DNA from: Actinomycetota bacterium
GTDB taxonomy: Bacteria > Actinomycetota > Coriobacteriia > Anaerosomatales > Anaerosomataceae
Direction: 5' to 3'
Assembly: GCA_004348925.1 (NCBI GenBank)
Contig: RCMX01000001.1
Coordinates: forward strand, 73,138-137,137
Length of the DNA stretch: 64,000 nucleotides
Below the pieces are notes generated by a model. That model did no database searches. It saw only the letters and a program-made list of their open reading frames with translations, and had not been told where the DNA came from. Every line of letters begins with the position of its first letter. Position 1 is the first letter of the stretch. Shown one piece after another: positions 55,876 through 64,000 of the stretch. The position numbers were made by a program, and so were the translations under genes.

Positions 55876-57357
55876 ATGACATCCGAGGCTCGAGCATGCG
55901 TACCGGTGATGCTGACCGACCTCTACCAGATCACGATGGCGTACGCGTACTGGCGAGCCGGCATCGCGGAGACGGAGGCGTGCTTTCACGTCTCGTTCCG
56001 CCGCACCCCGTTCGGCGGCGGCTACGCCGTCGCCTGCGGACTTGAGCAGGTGGTGGATTACCTCGCGGGGATTCGCTTCTCGGAGGAGGACGTTGCATAT
56101 CTCGGCACACTGACCGGCAACGACGGCAAGCCGCTCTTCGCCGCAGAGTTCCTACAGTGGTTGCTCGGCTTTCGATTCACGTGCGATGTGGACGCCGTGC
56201 TCGAGGGCACGGTCGTCTTTCCGAGAGAACCTCTCGTGCGCGTGATCGGCCCCATCGTCCAGTGCCAGATCGTCGAGACGGCGCTGCTCAACATCGTGAA
56301 CTTTCAGACGTTGGTCGCGACCAAGGCGGCACGGGTCTGCTCGGCAGCGCAGGGCGATCCGGTGCTTGAGTTCGGGCTTCGTCGTGCGCAGGGACCGGAC
56401 GGTGGCCTCTCGGCAAGTCGCGCCGCATACATCGGCGGCTGCTCGGGCACGAGCAACGTGCTCGCCGGACAGCGCTTCGGCATTCCGGTCGGCGGGACCC
56501 ATGCGCATAGCTGGGTCATGGCGTTTGATACCGAACTCGAGGCGTTCCTTGCGTATGCGGAAGCGATGCCGAACAACGCCACGTTCCTCGTGGACACCTA
56601 CGACACGCTCGACGGCGTGCGACATGCCATCGCGGCGGGCCGTCGTCTCGCCGAGCGCGGATACTCGATGATCGGCATTCGAATCGACTCGGGGGACCTC
56701 GCATGGCTCTCGCGCAGGGCGCGGGAGATCCTCGACGAGGCGGGGTTCGCTCACGTGAAGATCTACGCGAGCAACGAGCTCGACGAGTATCTCATCGAGA
56801 GCCTGAAAGACCAGCGCGCTGCGATCGACGTGTGGGGCGTGGGCACGCGACTCGTCACCGCTGAGGGGCAGGCGTCGCTCGGTGGTGTCTACAAGCTGTC
56901 GGCGGTTCGTAAGCCCGGCGGCGCCTGGGAACCGCGCATCAAGGTGTCCGAGCAGACAGCCAAGGTCACGATGCCCGGCGTGCTTCAGGTGCGAAGGTAT
57001 ACGCGCGACGGTCGGTTCGATGGTGACATGATCGTCAACGAAGCGGCGCCGCCAGGTGAAAGCTCCACGATGGTTGATCCCGAGGACGCGACACGGCGCA
57101 AAGCATTCGGAGGCGGGCTCTTCGAGAACCTGCTGACGCCGGTATTGCGTGACGGCATTCCGGCGACGGCGTTGCCACCGATCGGGGCTTCTCGAGACCG
57201 CGCCGCCGCCCAGCTGGCAATGCTGGACCCGAGCGTGAAGCGGTTCCTGAATCCGCATGAGTATCCTGTTGGCGTGGAGCTTGGTCTGCACGAGCTTCGT
57301 ACACGTCTTATCCTGAAGGCGCGAGGGCTTGAGAGCATGGAGGGCGGTGTGCTGTGA
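55876..57357 (+). CDS. pncB: Nicotinate phosphoribosyltransferase
   Basis: Salvages nicotinate to nicotinate mononucleotide, using PRPP and ATP. It is 493 residues from the ATG at 55876. Landmarks are LTDLYQITMAYAYWRAG, the active-site FGLRRAQGPDGGLSASRAAYIGGCSGTSNVLAG, GTHAHSWVMAFDTELEAF, IGIRIDSGDLAWLS, IYASNELDEYLI and WGVGTRLVTA, all typical of PncB2-like long forms. It overlaps pncA by 4 nt, so the two successive steps of NAD salvage are coupled. Confidence 0.96.
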   Translation: MTSEARACVPVMLTDLYQITMAYAYWRAGIAETEACFHVSFRRTPFGGGYAVACGLEQVVDYLAGIRFSEEDVAYLGTLTGNDGKPLFAAEFLQWLLGFRFTCDVDAVLEGTVVFPREPLVRVIGPIVQCQIVETALLNIVNFQTLVATKAARVCSAAQGDPVLEFGLRRAQGPDGGLSASRAAYIGGCSGTSNVLAGQRFGIPVGGTHAHSWVMAFDTELEAFLAYAEAMPNNATFLVDTYDTLDGVRHAIAAGRRLAERGYSMIGIRIDSGDLAWLSRRAREILDEAGFAHVKIYASNELDEYLIESLKDQRAAIDVWGVGTRLVTAEGQASLGGVYKLSAVRKPGGAWEPRIKVSEQTAKVTMPGVLQVRRYTRDGRFDGDMIVNEAAPPGESSTMVDPEDATRRKAFGGGLFENLLTPVLRDGIPATALPPIGASRDRAAAQLAMLDPSVKRFLNPHEYPVGVELGLHELRTRLILKARGLESMEGGVL

Positions 57358-57965
57358 GAGCGTTGATCCTGGTGGACATCCAGAACGACTTCATGCCGTT
57401 TGGCGCTCTACCTGTTGCCGACGGCGACGCGATCGTGCCGGTCGCGAACGCGTTGATGCCGCGCTTCAGCCTGGTCGTCGCGACCCAGGACTGGCATCCG
57501 GCAGGGCATGGCTCCTTCGCTTCCCGCCACCCAGGTGCATCGCCGGGGGATGTCGTGCAGCTCGGGGGAGTCGAGCAGGTCCTGTGGCCGGATCATTGCG
57601 TACAGGGCGCGCCTGGCGCCAGCTTCCATTCCGCACTGGATGTCGCTCGCATCGACCGGGTCATCCGCAAGGGAGCCGATCCCGGTATCGACTCGTACAG
57701 CGGCTTCTTCGACAACGACCATCGGTCGGCCACCGGGCTCGATGCGCTGCTTTCACAGCAGGCGGTCGACGAGGTGGTGATCCTTGGACTCGCCACGGAC
57801 TACTGCGTTCGGGCGACCGTGATGGATGCGATCGGCCTCGGCTTCGGCGTGACCGTTGTCACCGACGGATGCCGCGCGGTGGACATAGCGCCAGGAGACG
57901 GCGATCGGGCCCTTGCGGCGATGCGCTCGGAAGGCGCACGTCTAGTGACAAGTGACGAGATCTAG
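57354..57965 (+). CDS. pncA: Nicotinamidase
   Basis: Deamidates nicotinamide to nicotinate, which PncB then uses. It is 203 residues from a GTG overlapping the pncB stop. The Asp-Lys-Cys triad is D8 (LVDIQNDF), K106 (VIRKGADP) and C151 (ATDYCVRATV). Metal ligands are in TQDWHPAGHGSF (D46, H48) and WPDHC (H81). A cis-peptide bond region precedes the Cys. Together pncB-pncA form a compact salvage operon. Confidence 0.96.
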   Translation: MRALILVDIQNDFMPFGALPVADGDAIVPVANALMPRFSLVVATQDWHPAGHGSFASRHPGASPGDVVQLGGVEQVLWPDHCVQGAPGASFHSALDVARIDRVIRKGADPGIDSYSGFFDNDHRSATGLDALLSQQAVDEVVILGLATDYCVRATVMDAIGLGFGVTVVTDGCRAVDIAPGDGDRALAAMRSEGARLVTSDEI

Positions 57966-57983
57966 CGATCAGAGGAGCGGCTC

Positions 57984-58565
57984 ATGAAGGTTGTGGCATT
58001 CAACGGAAGTGCTCGCAAGGGCGGCAACACGGCGATCCTTCTGGAGCGCGTGCTCGAGCAGCTGCGATGCGAGGGCATCGAGACTGAGCTCATCCAGATG
58101 GCCGGGAAGAAGGTTCACGGGTGCACCGCGTGCCTGAAGTGTCGCGAGACCAGGGATCATCGCTGCTCGGGCCTGAAGGACTTCGGCAGCGAATGCATCG
58201 AAGCGGCGGACGCGGCGGATGGCATCATCATCGGATCGCCGGTCTACTTTGCAGACGTGACCGCCGAGACCAAAGCGTTCATCGATCGCCTCGGCTACGT
58301 GGGTCGGGCCAATCCGGAGATGCTCCGCCGCAAGGTGGGCGCCGGTGTCATCGCGGTGCGGCGTGCGGGCGCGGTGCATGCGCTCGACACGATCAATCAC
58401 CTCTTCTTCATATCCGAGATGATCGTGCCGGGGTCTTCGTACTGGAATCTCGGCATCGGGGGCCCGGCGGGTTCGGTCGTCGACGATGCCGAGGGACTCG
58501 GGACGATGGACACCCTCGGCCGCAACATGGCGTGGCTGATGAAGCGCGTGTGCGGCGACGCCTAG
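57984..58565 (+). CDS. Iron-sulfur flavoprotein (NADPH-dependent FMN reductase fold)
   Basis: A 193-residue flavodoxin-fold protein starting MKVVAFNGSARKGGNTAILL (FMN phosphate loop). A compact Cys motif C47-x2-C50-x2-C53-x7-C61 (CTACLKCRETRDHRC) matches the [4Fe-4S] site of Isf-type flavoproteins from methanogens and other anaerobes. GIIIGSPVYFADVTAETKAFIDR is the second FMN-binding block. Isf proteins reduce oxygen or peroxide or carry electrons from ferredoxin. It follows pncA by 18 nt on the same strand. Confidence 0.9.
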   Translation: MKVVAFNGSARKGGNTAILLERVLEQLRCEGIETELIQMAGKKVHGCTACLKCRETRDHRCSGLKDFGSECIEAADAADGIIIGSPVYFADVTAETKAFIDRLGYVGRANPEMLRRKVGAGVIAVRRAGAVHALDTINHLFFISEMIVPGSSYWNLGIGGPAGSVVDDAEGLGTMDTLGRNMAWLMKRVCGDA

Positions 58566-59137
58566 AAGATAGCCCGGAAGTCCTCGAAACTCTCTTGTAG
58601 ATGGTCGAGGTTCCAGTCATCCACGGACATGTAGAACCGCGGGTTGAAGACCAGGCCCATGTCCTCCGTGAGCGCGATCACTGCCGGCAGGAGCGCCGGT
58701 CGGTCGAGGCATGCGTCGAGGAGCTCCGGATGTACGAAGTCCTCCTCGGCGGAGGGTGGGGTCCAGAAGATCGAACGGCCGTCGATGCCGACGGCGAGGT
58801 CGAAACAGAAGTTGCCGGCCGTGGACACGCTGAGCGTGATGTCCGGATCGTCATCCAGCGGCTTGGTCCATGCCGAGCGGTCCTTCGTGAGTCCGGCGAC
58901 TCTTGAGAGCGTGGTCTCGTCGATCGCCATCGAGCACGGATAGCCCGGAAGGGAATCCAGGACTTCGCGCAGATTGAGCGCGGCAACCAGCACGCGCTCG
59001 CTCACCGATTCCCGCAGCATCCCGAGGGCCAGATTGGCCTCGACACGAGAACGAGCGTTCACGACGATTCGGACGAGGTCTTCCTCGGCATCGATGTGTT
59101 GTTTCAGAAGCGGGATGGTGGCAAGTGCACTGACCAT
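58562..59137 (-). CDS. Hypothetical 191-residue protein
   Basis: Starts at the ATG at 59137 with AGGAG 8 nt upstream. The N-terminal half is helical (LLKQHIDAEEDLVRIVVNARSRVEANLALGMLRESVSERVLVAALNLREVL). The C-terminal half has strand-like segments (LSVSTAGNFCFDLAVGIDGRSIFWTPP) and ends in an acidic-aromatic helix. No signal, membrane helix or known motif. It converges on the iron-sulfur flavoprotein gene with a 4-nt overlap of the ends. Confidence 0.6.
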   Translation of the reverse strand: MVSALATIPLLKQHIDAEEDLVRIVVNARSRVEANLALGMLRESVSERVLVAALNLREVLDSLPGYPCSMAIDETTLSRVAGLTKDRSAWTKPLDDDPDITLSVSTAGNFCFDLAVGIDGRSIFWTPPSAEEDFVHPELLDACLDRPALLPAVIALTEDMGLVFNPRFYMSVDDWNLDHLQESFEDFRAIF

Positions 59138-59240
59138 GGCGAGACTCCTGTGCGTGGCTACACAGGATGCATCGGCGCCGTAGGGCGCGACTTGAGTGAA
59201 CCGCGTCACCGTTCCGGTTGCGACGCGACGAACGGTCGCC

Positions 59241-60986
59241 CTACGGCTTCGCCATCCTCGGGTGGAATCGTCCGACGAGATAGGTGAAAAGCGGACCCAG
59301 GATCGCCACACCGGCAAGCGCGGTCATCTGGATGAGGTCAAGGTCGTACTTGAAGCCCCACCGGAGGTCGGGAAGGCGCCACACGGTCTTCGCGCCCCAT
59401 TGCCAGAGGAACCAGGCGACCTGAAGGCCGAGAATCGACTGGATAGCCAGCGCGGTCGCCACTCCCAGGGAGAGCCAGCCGGGCGTGAAGCCATGGCGCG
59501 TGCCCTTCGCGGCGGGGCGGAAGAGCAGGTAGATCTCGCCGGCGACCAGGCAGCCGATGAGTCCGGCGATGACCGCTTCGATCATCCGCCCGTTGAAGAA
59601 CGCCTGTACCTGCGACTCTTCGTTGAATGCCGAAAGCGACCACGCGAAGCGGTGAACCAGGAAGAACAGAGCGTTGTAGACGACAAGATACGCGGCCGAT
59701 CCCGCGAGCGCGGCGACGAGCGCCCGCCACGAGGCGACGCCGATGACGCCAAGGATCGCGAGCGCGGCCAACGACAGCCCAAGAGCCATCGGGAGTCGGT
59801 CGGCGCGATCAGCCTTCAGGCGCGCCGCCTCCGCATCGGCGGTCACCTGCGCGAGATCGCTCGCCGAGCCAAGCGACGAGATGTCTTTGATGGCGGCCTG
59901 CCCGTTCAGTGTTCGCGCATACGCGAGGTCGAATCCGATTGCGCGCACGAAGTCGGCGTCTTTGGCGCGGCCGTTCGGGTCGGCGAGTAGGGCGTCGACT
60001 GCAAGCCCTGCGGCGTACTGCGGTGCCTGCATGCCGGCGAGTACCGCGATGGTAGGTGCGATGTCTTGCAGGAGCGCCGTCGAGCTCCCGCCTTTCACGC
60101 CGGGGCCCGCGAACGTGGCCGAGGTGTGGATCACCGGGTCTTCCCAGCCACCGTGTCCGCCGGTGGCTACGTGCCCGTGGTCGGGAAGCACGACGAAGAC
60201 GGTCTCGCCGTCATCGACTCCTTCGATGAGCCGTTCGAGGTCCGCATCGACCTTCGCGACGACATCGGCGTACTCCTTCGACCCGGCGCCGTACCCGTGC
60301 CCCGCTTCATCAACATCGGGGAAGAGCGCGAAGATGAAGTCCGCGGCGTTCTCGTCGGCGAGCCTTATGGCGTCATCGACGATCGTGTTGGTGATGTAGC
60401 CGCCCTCCGGCCAGTCGGTGAGTGCAGTGGCGGTAGCGATCGTCGAGACACCGAAGAGCGTGTCGAGGTCCGTCGGCCCTGCGACGACGAGCGAACGCCC
60501 GGAGCCGGCGGCGACATCGAAGAGCGACTCGACTGCCACACGCTGCTCGTACCAGTTGGTCGTCACGCCGCTCACGTTTGGTGGAGCACCGGTGAGGATC
60601 GTCGTCCACGCGGGATAGGAGAGGCTCGGTTGCGGCACGGTGAGCGCGACATCGTTGCCGCGCTTGCGAAGCGCGTTGATGCTGGGCATGGTGCGTGATG
60701 CCGCGTCGGTGAGACCATCGATAAGCACCAGCACGACGCGGCGAGGAGTCGCATCCGGTACGGCTATGGACAGCGGGGGCCGCTTGCCCGTGAACGTGTC
60801 GGTCGGCATCGACGTGAACGGGCTCTTGTAGTCCACCACCTGACTCCAGGAGTAGCCGGCCAGCGTGTACGCCGCGTACGAGATGCCGAGCGAGACGAGC
60901 ACGCCGAGCACGAGAAGCGCCCACGGCTTCAGGCCGAGACGTGCAGGGTGCTTCTTCGGAGTCATCTCGTTTGCAGGGGAGTCCAT
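59241..60986 (-). CDS. Membrane-bound type I phosphodiesterase/nucleotide pyrophosphatase-like protein
   Basis: A 581-residue protein of the alkaline-phosphatase superfamily with membrane segments at both ends. The ATG at 60986 has an AAGGAGG site. An N-terminal anchor (about 16-42) precedes an external catalytic domain (about 75-350). This has VVLVLIDGLTDAASRTMPSI, the nucleophile region in QPSLSYPAWTTILTGAPP, ALFPDVDEAGHGYG and FVVLPDHGHVATGGHGGWEDPVI, which supply Asp/His metal ligands. After a linker come about five membrane helices to the C-terminus. The substrate could be a lipid-linked or nucleotide phosphodiester. Confidence 0.85.
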   Translation of the reverse strand: MDSPANEMTPKKHPARLGLKPWALLVLGVLVSLGISYAAYTLAGYSWSQVVDYKSPFTSMPTDTFTGKRPPLSIAVPDATPRRVVLVLIDGLTDAASRTMPSINALRKRGNDVALTVPQPSLSYPAWTTILTGAPPNVSGVTTNWYEQRVAVESLFDVAAGSGRSLVVAGPTDLDTLFGVSTIATATALTDWPEGGYITNTIVDDAIRLADENAADFIFALFPDVDEAGHGYGAGSKEYADVVAKVDADLERLIEGVDDGETVFVVLPDHGHVATGGHGGWEDPVIHTSATFAGPGVKGGSSTALLQDIAPTIAVLAGMQAPQYAAGLAVDALLADPNGRAKDADFVRAIGFDLAYARTLNGQAAIKDISSLGSASDLAQVTADAEAARLKADRADRLPMALGLSLAALAILGVIGVASWRALVAALAGSAAYLVVYNALFFLVHRFAWSLSAFNEESQVQAFFNGRMIEAVIAGLIGCLVAGEIYLLFRPAAKGTRHGFTPGWLSLGVATALAIQSILGLQVAWFLWQWGAKTVWRLPDLRWGFKYDLDLIQMTALAGVAILGPLFTYLVGRFHPRMAKP

Positions 60987-61132
60987 GGTGCCTCCTTGTA
61001 TGGCTGTTGATGCGAGTGTGACCATCCGGACCCCTCAAGGGCAAGTGCTGTCTTCGCTGGCTGCTGCAGCCTGGACGTGTGGACCGGGAACCGCCACCAT
61101 AGGAGGGTCGCTCGGACGCTAAAGGAGGAGCC

Positions 61133-62020
61133 ATGGCGGTCAGCATCGTCACCGACAGCACGTCGTACCTGCCGCTCGCGGAGCGCGCCCGCTACGGCAT
61201 CGGCGTCGTGCCGCTCTCGGTTCACCTCGACGGTGTCGAGTATGTGGAAGACACGCCGATCGTGGAGAGTTTCTACGCTGCGCTTGCGGCATCGAAGGCG
61301 TTCCCGACGTCGTCGCAGCCATCAGTCAACGTGCTCGTCGAGGCGCTGGAGGCGCCGGTCGCCCGGGGCGATGATGTGGTCGCGGTCTTCCTGTCTTCCG
61401 AGATGAGCGGCACGTACTCGACCGCACTGCTTGCTCGCGACATGGTGCAGGAGAAGCACCCCGAAGCGAACATCGAAGTGATCGACTCGCGGTCGAACTG
61501 CATGGAGCTGGGCTTCGCCGTTCTTTCGGCGGCACGTGCCGCGGCAGGCGGCGGCACGCTCGATCAGGTGGCCGAGGCGGCGCGCCGCACCATCGCGCGG
61601 ACACGGTTCCTGTTCGTGCCGGACACGCTCGAGTACCTTCGGCGTGGCGGGCGGATGGGCGGCGCACAGGCGCTGCTCGGCACCTTGCTGCAGATACGGC
61701 CGATCCTTACCGTCGTTGACGGGCGGACCGAGGTGTTCGCCAAGGTGCGGACGAAGAGCAAAGCACTCGCTGAGATCGTTGCGGCGTTCAAGCGCGACAT
61801 CGACGCGAAGGGATTCTGCGACGCCATCGTGCACCACATCGACGACGAGCCGGAAGGCGCGCAGCTCGCGAAGATGGTAGAGGCGGTGACCGGGGTAGCG
61901 CCGCAGGTCATCGGCATCGGCCCCGCTATCGGGACGCACGTCGGTCCGTCAACCGCAGGCCTCGTCTACAGCACTAACGAGGAAATGCACAAGTCCGTCT
62001 CCGGAAAGGAGCAGCCGTGA
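61133..62020 (+). CDS. DegV family fatty-acid-binding protein
   Basis: A 295-residue DegV/FakB-like protein (SIVTDSTSYLPLAERARYGIGVVPLSVHLDG, TSQPSVNVLVEALE, FLSSEMSGTYST, VIDSRSNCMELGFAV, PDTLEYLRRGGRMGGAQALLG, and C-terminal GIGPAIGTHVGPSTAGLVY). The ATG has AGGAGGAG just upstream. It diverges from the membrane phosphodiesterase and overlaps a second DegV gene by 4 nt. No fatty acid kinase (FakA) gene is in the window. Confidence 0.92.
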   Translation: MAVSIVTDSTSYLPLAERARYGIGVVPLSVHLDGVEYVEDTPIVESFYAALAASKAFPTSSQPSVNVLVEALEAPVARGDDVVAVFLSSEMSGTYSTALLARDMVQEKHPEANIEVIDSRSNCMELGFAVLSAARAAAGGGTLDQVAEAARRTIARTRFLFVPDTLEYLRRGGRMGGAQALLGTLLQIRPILTVVDGRTEVFAKVRTKSKALAEIVAAFKRDIDAKGFCDAIVHHIDDEPEGAQLAKMVEAVTGVAPQVIGIGPAIGTHVGPSTAGLVYSTNEEMHKSVSGKEQP

Positions 62021-62886
62021 CCGGCCGCCCCATGCTCATTGTCGACTCGTGCTCGGACTTGACGGCGGAGATCGTTGATTCGCTGGACATCCACGAGATT
62101 CACTTCCCGTTCACCATCGCCGGCGTGGACCGCGAAGACGACTTTGGTCGCACGTTCCCGCATGCCTCCTTCTACCAGGCCATGCGCGACGGGAGCGAGC
62201 CGACCACCGCGCAGATTCCCCGGACGACGTTCGCCGAGGCGTTCCGTCTCGCTGCGACCGAAGGCCGCACCGCGATCTACCTCGGCTTCTCTTCGGGATT
62301 ATCCGGAACATTCGACAGCGCGTTCCTCACGCGGCAGTCGGTGCTTGAGGAATTCCCGGACGCTGACATCCGCATTCTCGACACGTTATCGGCATCGATC
62401 GCCGAGGGCCTCATCGTGTACGAAGCCGCCCGCATGCTCGCCGCTGGCGCGTCTGCCGATGAGCTCGTCGCGTGGGCAGAGGCGAATCGCATGCGGGTGA
62501 ACGGCTTCTTCACGCTCGACAACCTCGAATCGCTCAAGCGCGGAGGGCGCATCTCGGATGCCGCCGCAGCTGCCGGTGCGATGCTCGACATCAAGCCGAT
62601 CCTGCTCCTCGATCGCGAGGGCAAGCTCACGCTCAAGCGCAGCGTCCGCGGCCGGAAGAAGTCGCTCTCGGCGCTCATCGATATCATGGCCGAGCGTGCC
62701 GAGCAGCCGGTTGGCACCATGATCGTCGGTCACGCCGATGCGCCCGAAGATGCCGAGAAGGTGCGCGCGATGGTCGAGGAGCGATTCTCGCCCGCTGAGA
62801 TACTGATGCTTGAGATCGGCCCCGTCATCGGTGCGCACGTCGGCCCCGGAATGGTCGCCGTGAGCTTCTGGGGCGCCGAGCGTTAG
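62017..62886 (+). CDS. DegV family fatty-acid-binding protein
   Basis: A 289-residue paralogue of the preceding gene, starting at a GTG that overlaps its stop. It shows IVDSCSDLTAEIVDSLDIHEIHFPFTIAG, TAQIPRTTFAEAF where most members have TSQPS, GFSSGLSGTFDSA, ILDTLSASIAEGL, LDNLESLKRGGRISDAAAAAG and C-terminal GPVIGAHVGPGMVAVSFWG. The altered lid-region motif suggests a different fatty-acid preference from its neighbour. A strong hairpin follows the stop. Confidence 0.92.
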   Translation: MTGRPMLIVDSCSDLTAEIVDSLDIHEIHFPFTIAGVDREDDFGRTFPHASFYQAMRDGSEPTTAQIPRTTFAEAFRLAATEGRTAIYLGFSSGLSGTFDSAFLTRQSVLEEFPDADIRILDTLSASIAEGLIVYEAARMLAAGASADELVAWAEANRMRVNGFFTLDNLESLKRGGRISDAAAAAGAMLDIKPILLLDREGKLTLKRSVRGRKKSLSALIDIMAERAEQPVGTMIVGHADAPEDAEKVRAMVEERFSPAEILMLEIGPVIGAHVGPGMVAVSFWGAER

Positions 62887-62904
62887 CCCTTTCTGAGTGC
62901 AGCA

Positions 62905-62946
62905 CGGCCGCCGCCCGGGAGGGAACCCCTCGCCGGGCGGCGGCCG
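62905..62946. terminator. 13-bp GC hairpin between convergent genes
   Basis: CGGCCGCCGCCCG (62905-62917) pairs perfectly with CGGGCGGCGGCCG (62934-62946). It lies between the convergent DegV and GTPase genes and probably ends both transcripts, although T runs are poor on either side. Confidence 0.7.
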
Positions 62947-62958
62947 CTTCTGTGGCTT

Positions 62959-64000
62959 CTAGCGCAGGCCGTGCTTGTCGCAGAAGGCCGCGACGATGTC
63001 GTCGATCGTCGGCTCCGATGCATCCGTGACCGCGTAGGTGGCCCGGACGGTCGGTTGCGGGATCGTGATCAGTCGCGACAGATCGATCGGCGTTGCTACG
63101 ATCACCACGTCGCAATCGGTCCCGGCTATCGTGAGCTCCAGGTCGCGCAGCTGTTCTGCCGAGTACCCCATCGCTGGCAGCACCTCGGTCAGATGCGGAT
63201 AGGCCTCGAGGGTTCCCGCTATCGAGCCGACTGCCGCTGGCCGCGGATCCACCAGCTCTGCGGCGCCAGCATCGCGCGCTGCGATCGCGCCCGCGCCGTA
63301 CGGCATGCCGCCGTGCGTGACGGTGGGGCCGTCCTCGATCACGAGCACACGCTTGCCACGCACGCTCTCCGGATCGTTGAGGGTGATGGTGGATGCGGTC
63401 TCAATGAGGACCGCATCGTGATTGAGCGATGCCGAGACCGCGCGCAGTCCGGCGACAGCCGCGGGGTCGGCCGTGTTCACCTTGTTGATGACGAGCACAT
63501 CGGCGCGCAGGAAGTTGGACTCTCCCGGATAGTAGAGGCGCTCGTGCCCGGGTCGGTGCGGGTCGAGTGCCACGATCTCCAGATCCGACTTGTAGAACGG
63601 CAGATCGTTGTTGCCGCCGTCCCAGATGATGACGTCAGCTTCCTTCTCGGCCTCGCGCAGGATCGCCTTGTAGTCGACACCGGCGTACACGACGATGCCT
63701 TCGATGACGAGGTGCTCGTACTCCTCGCGCTCTTCGATCGTCACGCCGTAGTTGTCGAGGTCCTCGATGGTCGCGTACCGCTCGACGCGCATCTTCAGCA
63801 GGTCGCGGTAGGGCATGGGGTGTCGGATATCCACGGCACGCAGCCCGCGCGCCTTAAGTGCCGAGACGACGCGCTTCGAGATACCGCTCTTGCCAACACC
63901 CGTGCGTACGGCGCACACGGAGATGACCGGCTTGCTCGACGGAATCATCGTCGGATCGGCGCCGAGCAGCATGAAGTCGGCTCCCTCGGCCAGCACGAGC
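62959..64000 (-). CDS. COG2403 GTPase, cyclic 2,3-diphosphoglycerate synthetase-like, N-terminus cut by window edge
   Basis: The visible 346 residues are the C-terminal part of a protein that runs past the right edge. A P-loop sits in VISVCAVRTGVGKSGISKRVV, followed by IIWDGGNNDLPFYKSDLEIVALDPHRPGHE and DVLVINKVNTAD (NKxD-like base-specificity segment). GKRVLVIEDGPTVTHGGMPYGAGAIAA is highly typical of the COG2403/cPGS family. The family normally carries about 100 more N-terminal residues. Archaeal relatives make cyclic 2,3-diphosphoglycerate; in bacteria the role is uncertain. A link to the ApgM mutase at 9 kb is tempting but unsupported. Confidence 0.88.
   Translation of the reverse strand, partial: LVLAEGADFMLLGADPTMIPSSKPVISVCAVRTGVGKSGISKRVVSALKARGLRAVDIRHPMPYRDLLKMRVERYATIEDLDNYGVTIEEREEYEHLVIEGIVVYAGVDYKAILREAEKEADVIIWDGGNNDLPFYKSDLEIVALDPHRPGHERLYYPGESNFLRADVLVINKVNTADPAAVAGLRAVSASLNHDAVLIETASTITLNDPESVRGKRVLVIEDGPTVTHGGMPYGAGAIAARDAGAAELVDPRPAAVGSIAGTLEAYPHLTEVLPAMGYSAEQLRDLELTIAGTDCDVVIVATPIDLSRLITIPQPTVRATYAVTDASEPTIDDIVAAFCDKHGLR

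Overview
The window is high-GC bacterial chromosome, about two thirds G+C in most genes. It fits an anaerobic or microaerophilic actinobacterium, most like the Coriobacteriia and related deep lineages. Pointers are a cell-wall-binding-repeat-2 surface protein, a DUF2469-like protein, the methanogen/anaerobe-type homocysteine pair (COG1900 plus NIL-ferredoxin), MetV/MetF, a multiheme cytochrome, GatCAB, and several promoters whose -10 box sits 6 nt before the start codon (leaderless mRNAs). This placement is inference; there is no rRNA in the window to confirm it. I saw no tRNA or rRNA genes, CRISPR array, insertion sequence, prophage or origin.

Layout. 0-9 kb: a nine-heme membrane-anchored cytochrome, threonine synthase, an N-formylglutamate-amidohydrolase-like / ATP-grasp pair, NhaA, and a sensor-kinase/response-regulator pair. 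9-14 kb: archaeal-type phosphoglycerate mutase, then Ku and LigD (bacterial end joining). 14-20 kb: a heterodimeric ABC exporter, a small SHOCT protein, an EamA transporter and a NUDIX hydrolase. 20-22 kb: a secreted protein with PPC-like domains and three CWB2 repeats. 22-28 kb: a methionine operon behind a tRNA-Met T-box (COG1900 protein, NIL-ferredoxin, small membrane protein, truncated MetH, MetV, MetF). 28-35 kb: phosphoesterase, MoaE-like protein, a PAS-GGDEF cyclase, lpdA-lipA, and a ferritin-like/GGDEF fusion. 35-44 kb: UPF0280, DUF2469-like protein, LigA, two CPBP proteases (one fused to a ferredoxin), gatC-gatA, gatB and a DegV protein. 44-50 kb: small unknowns, a histidine kinase, a dehydrogenase, and cysK with an Rrf2 regulator. 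50-54 kb (minus strand): metY-metX-metW-mnmA behind a methionine-codon leader peptide. 54-64 kb: MFS transporter, pncB-pncA, an iron-sulfur flavoprotein, a membrane phosphodiesterase, two more DegV proteins and a COG2403 GTPase cut by the window edge.

The main biological story is sulfur amino-acid metabolism. Two independent routes to homocysteine lie about 22 kb apart: direct sulfide insertion (COG1900/NIL-Fd) and the O-acetylhomoserine route (MetX/MetY). Each has its own methionine-sensing RNA leader: a T-box with an AUG specifier for the first, and an uncharted short peptide with seven Met codons in its first 14 for the second. CysK with a CymR-like Rrf2 protein, threonine synthase and MnmA complete the sulfur/aspartate-family setting. 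Other points of interest are a diguanylate cyclase with a ferritin-like sensor domain, a ferredoxin-protease fusion, an ABC exporter whose substitutions all fall in one composite ATP site, and an unexplained lower-GC 350-nt gap that ends in an intrinsic terminator.
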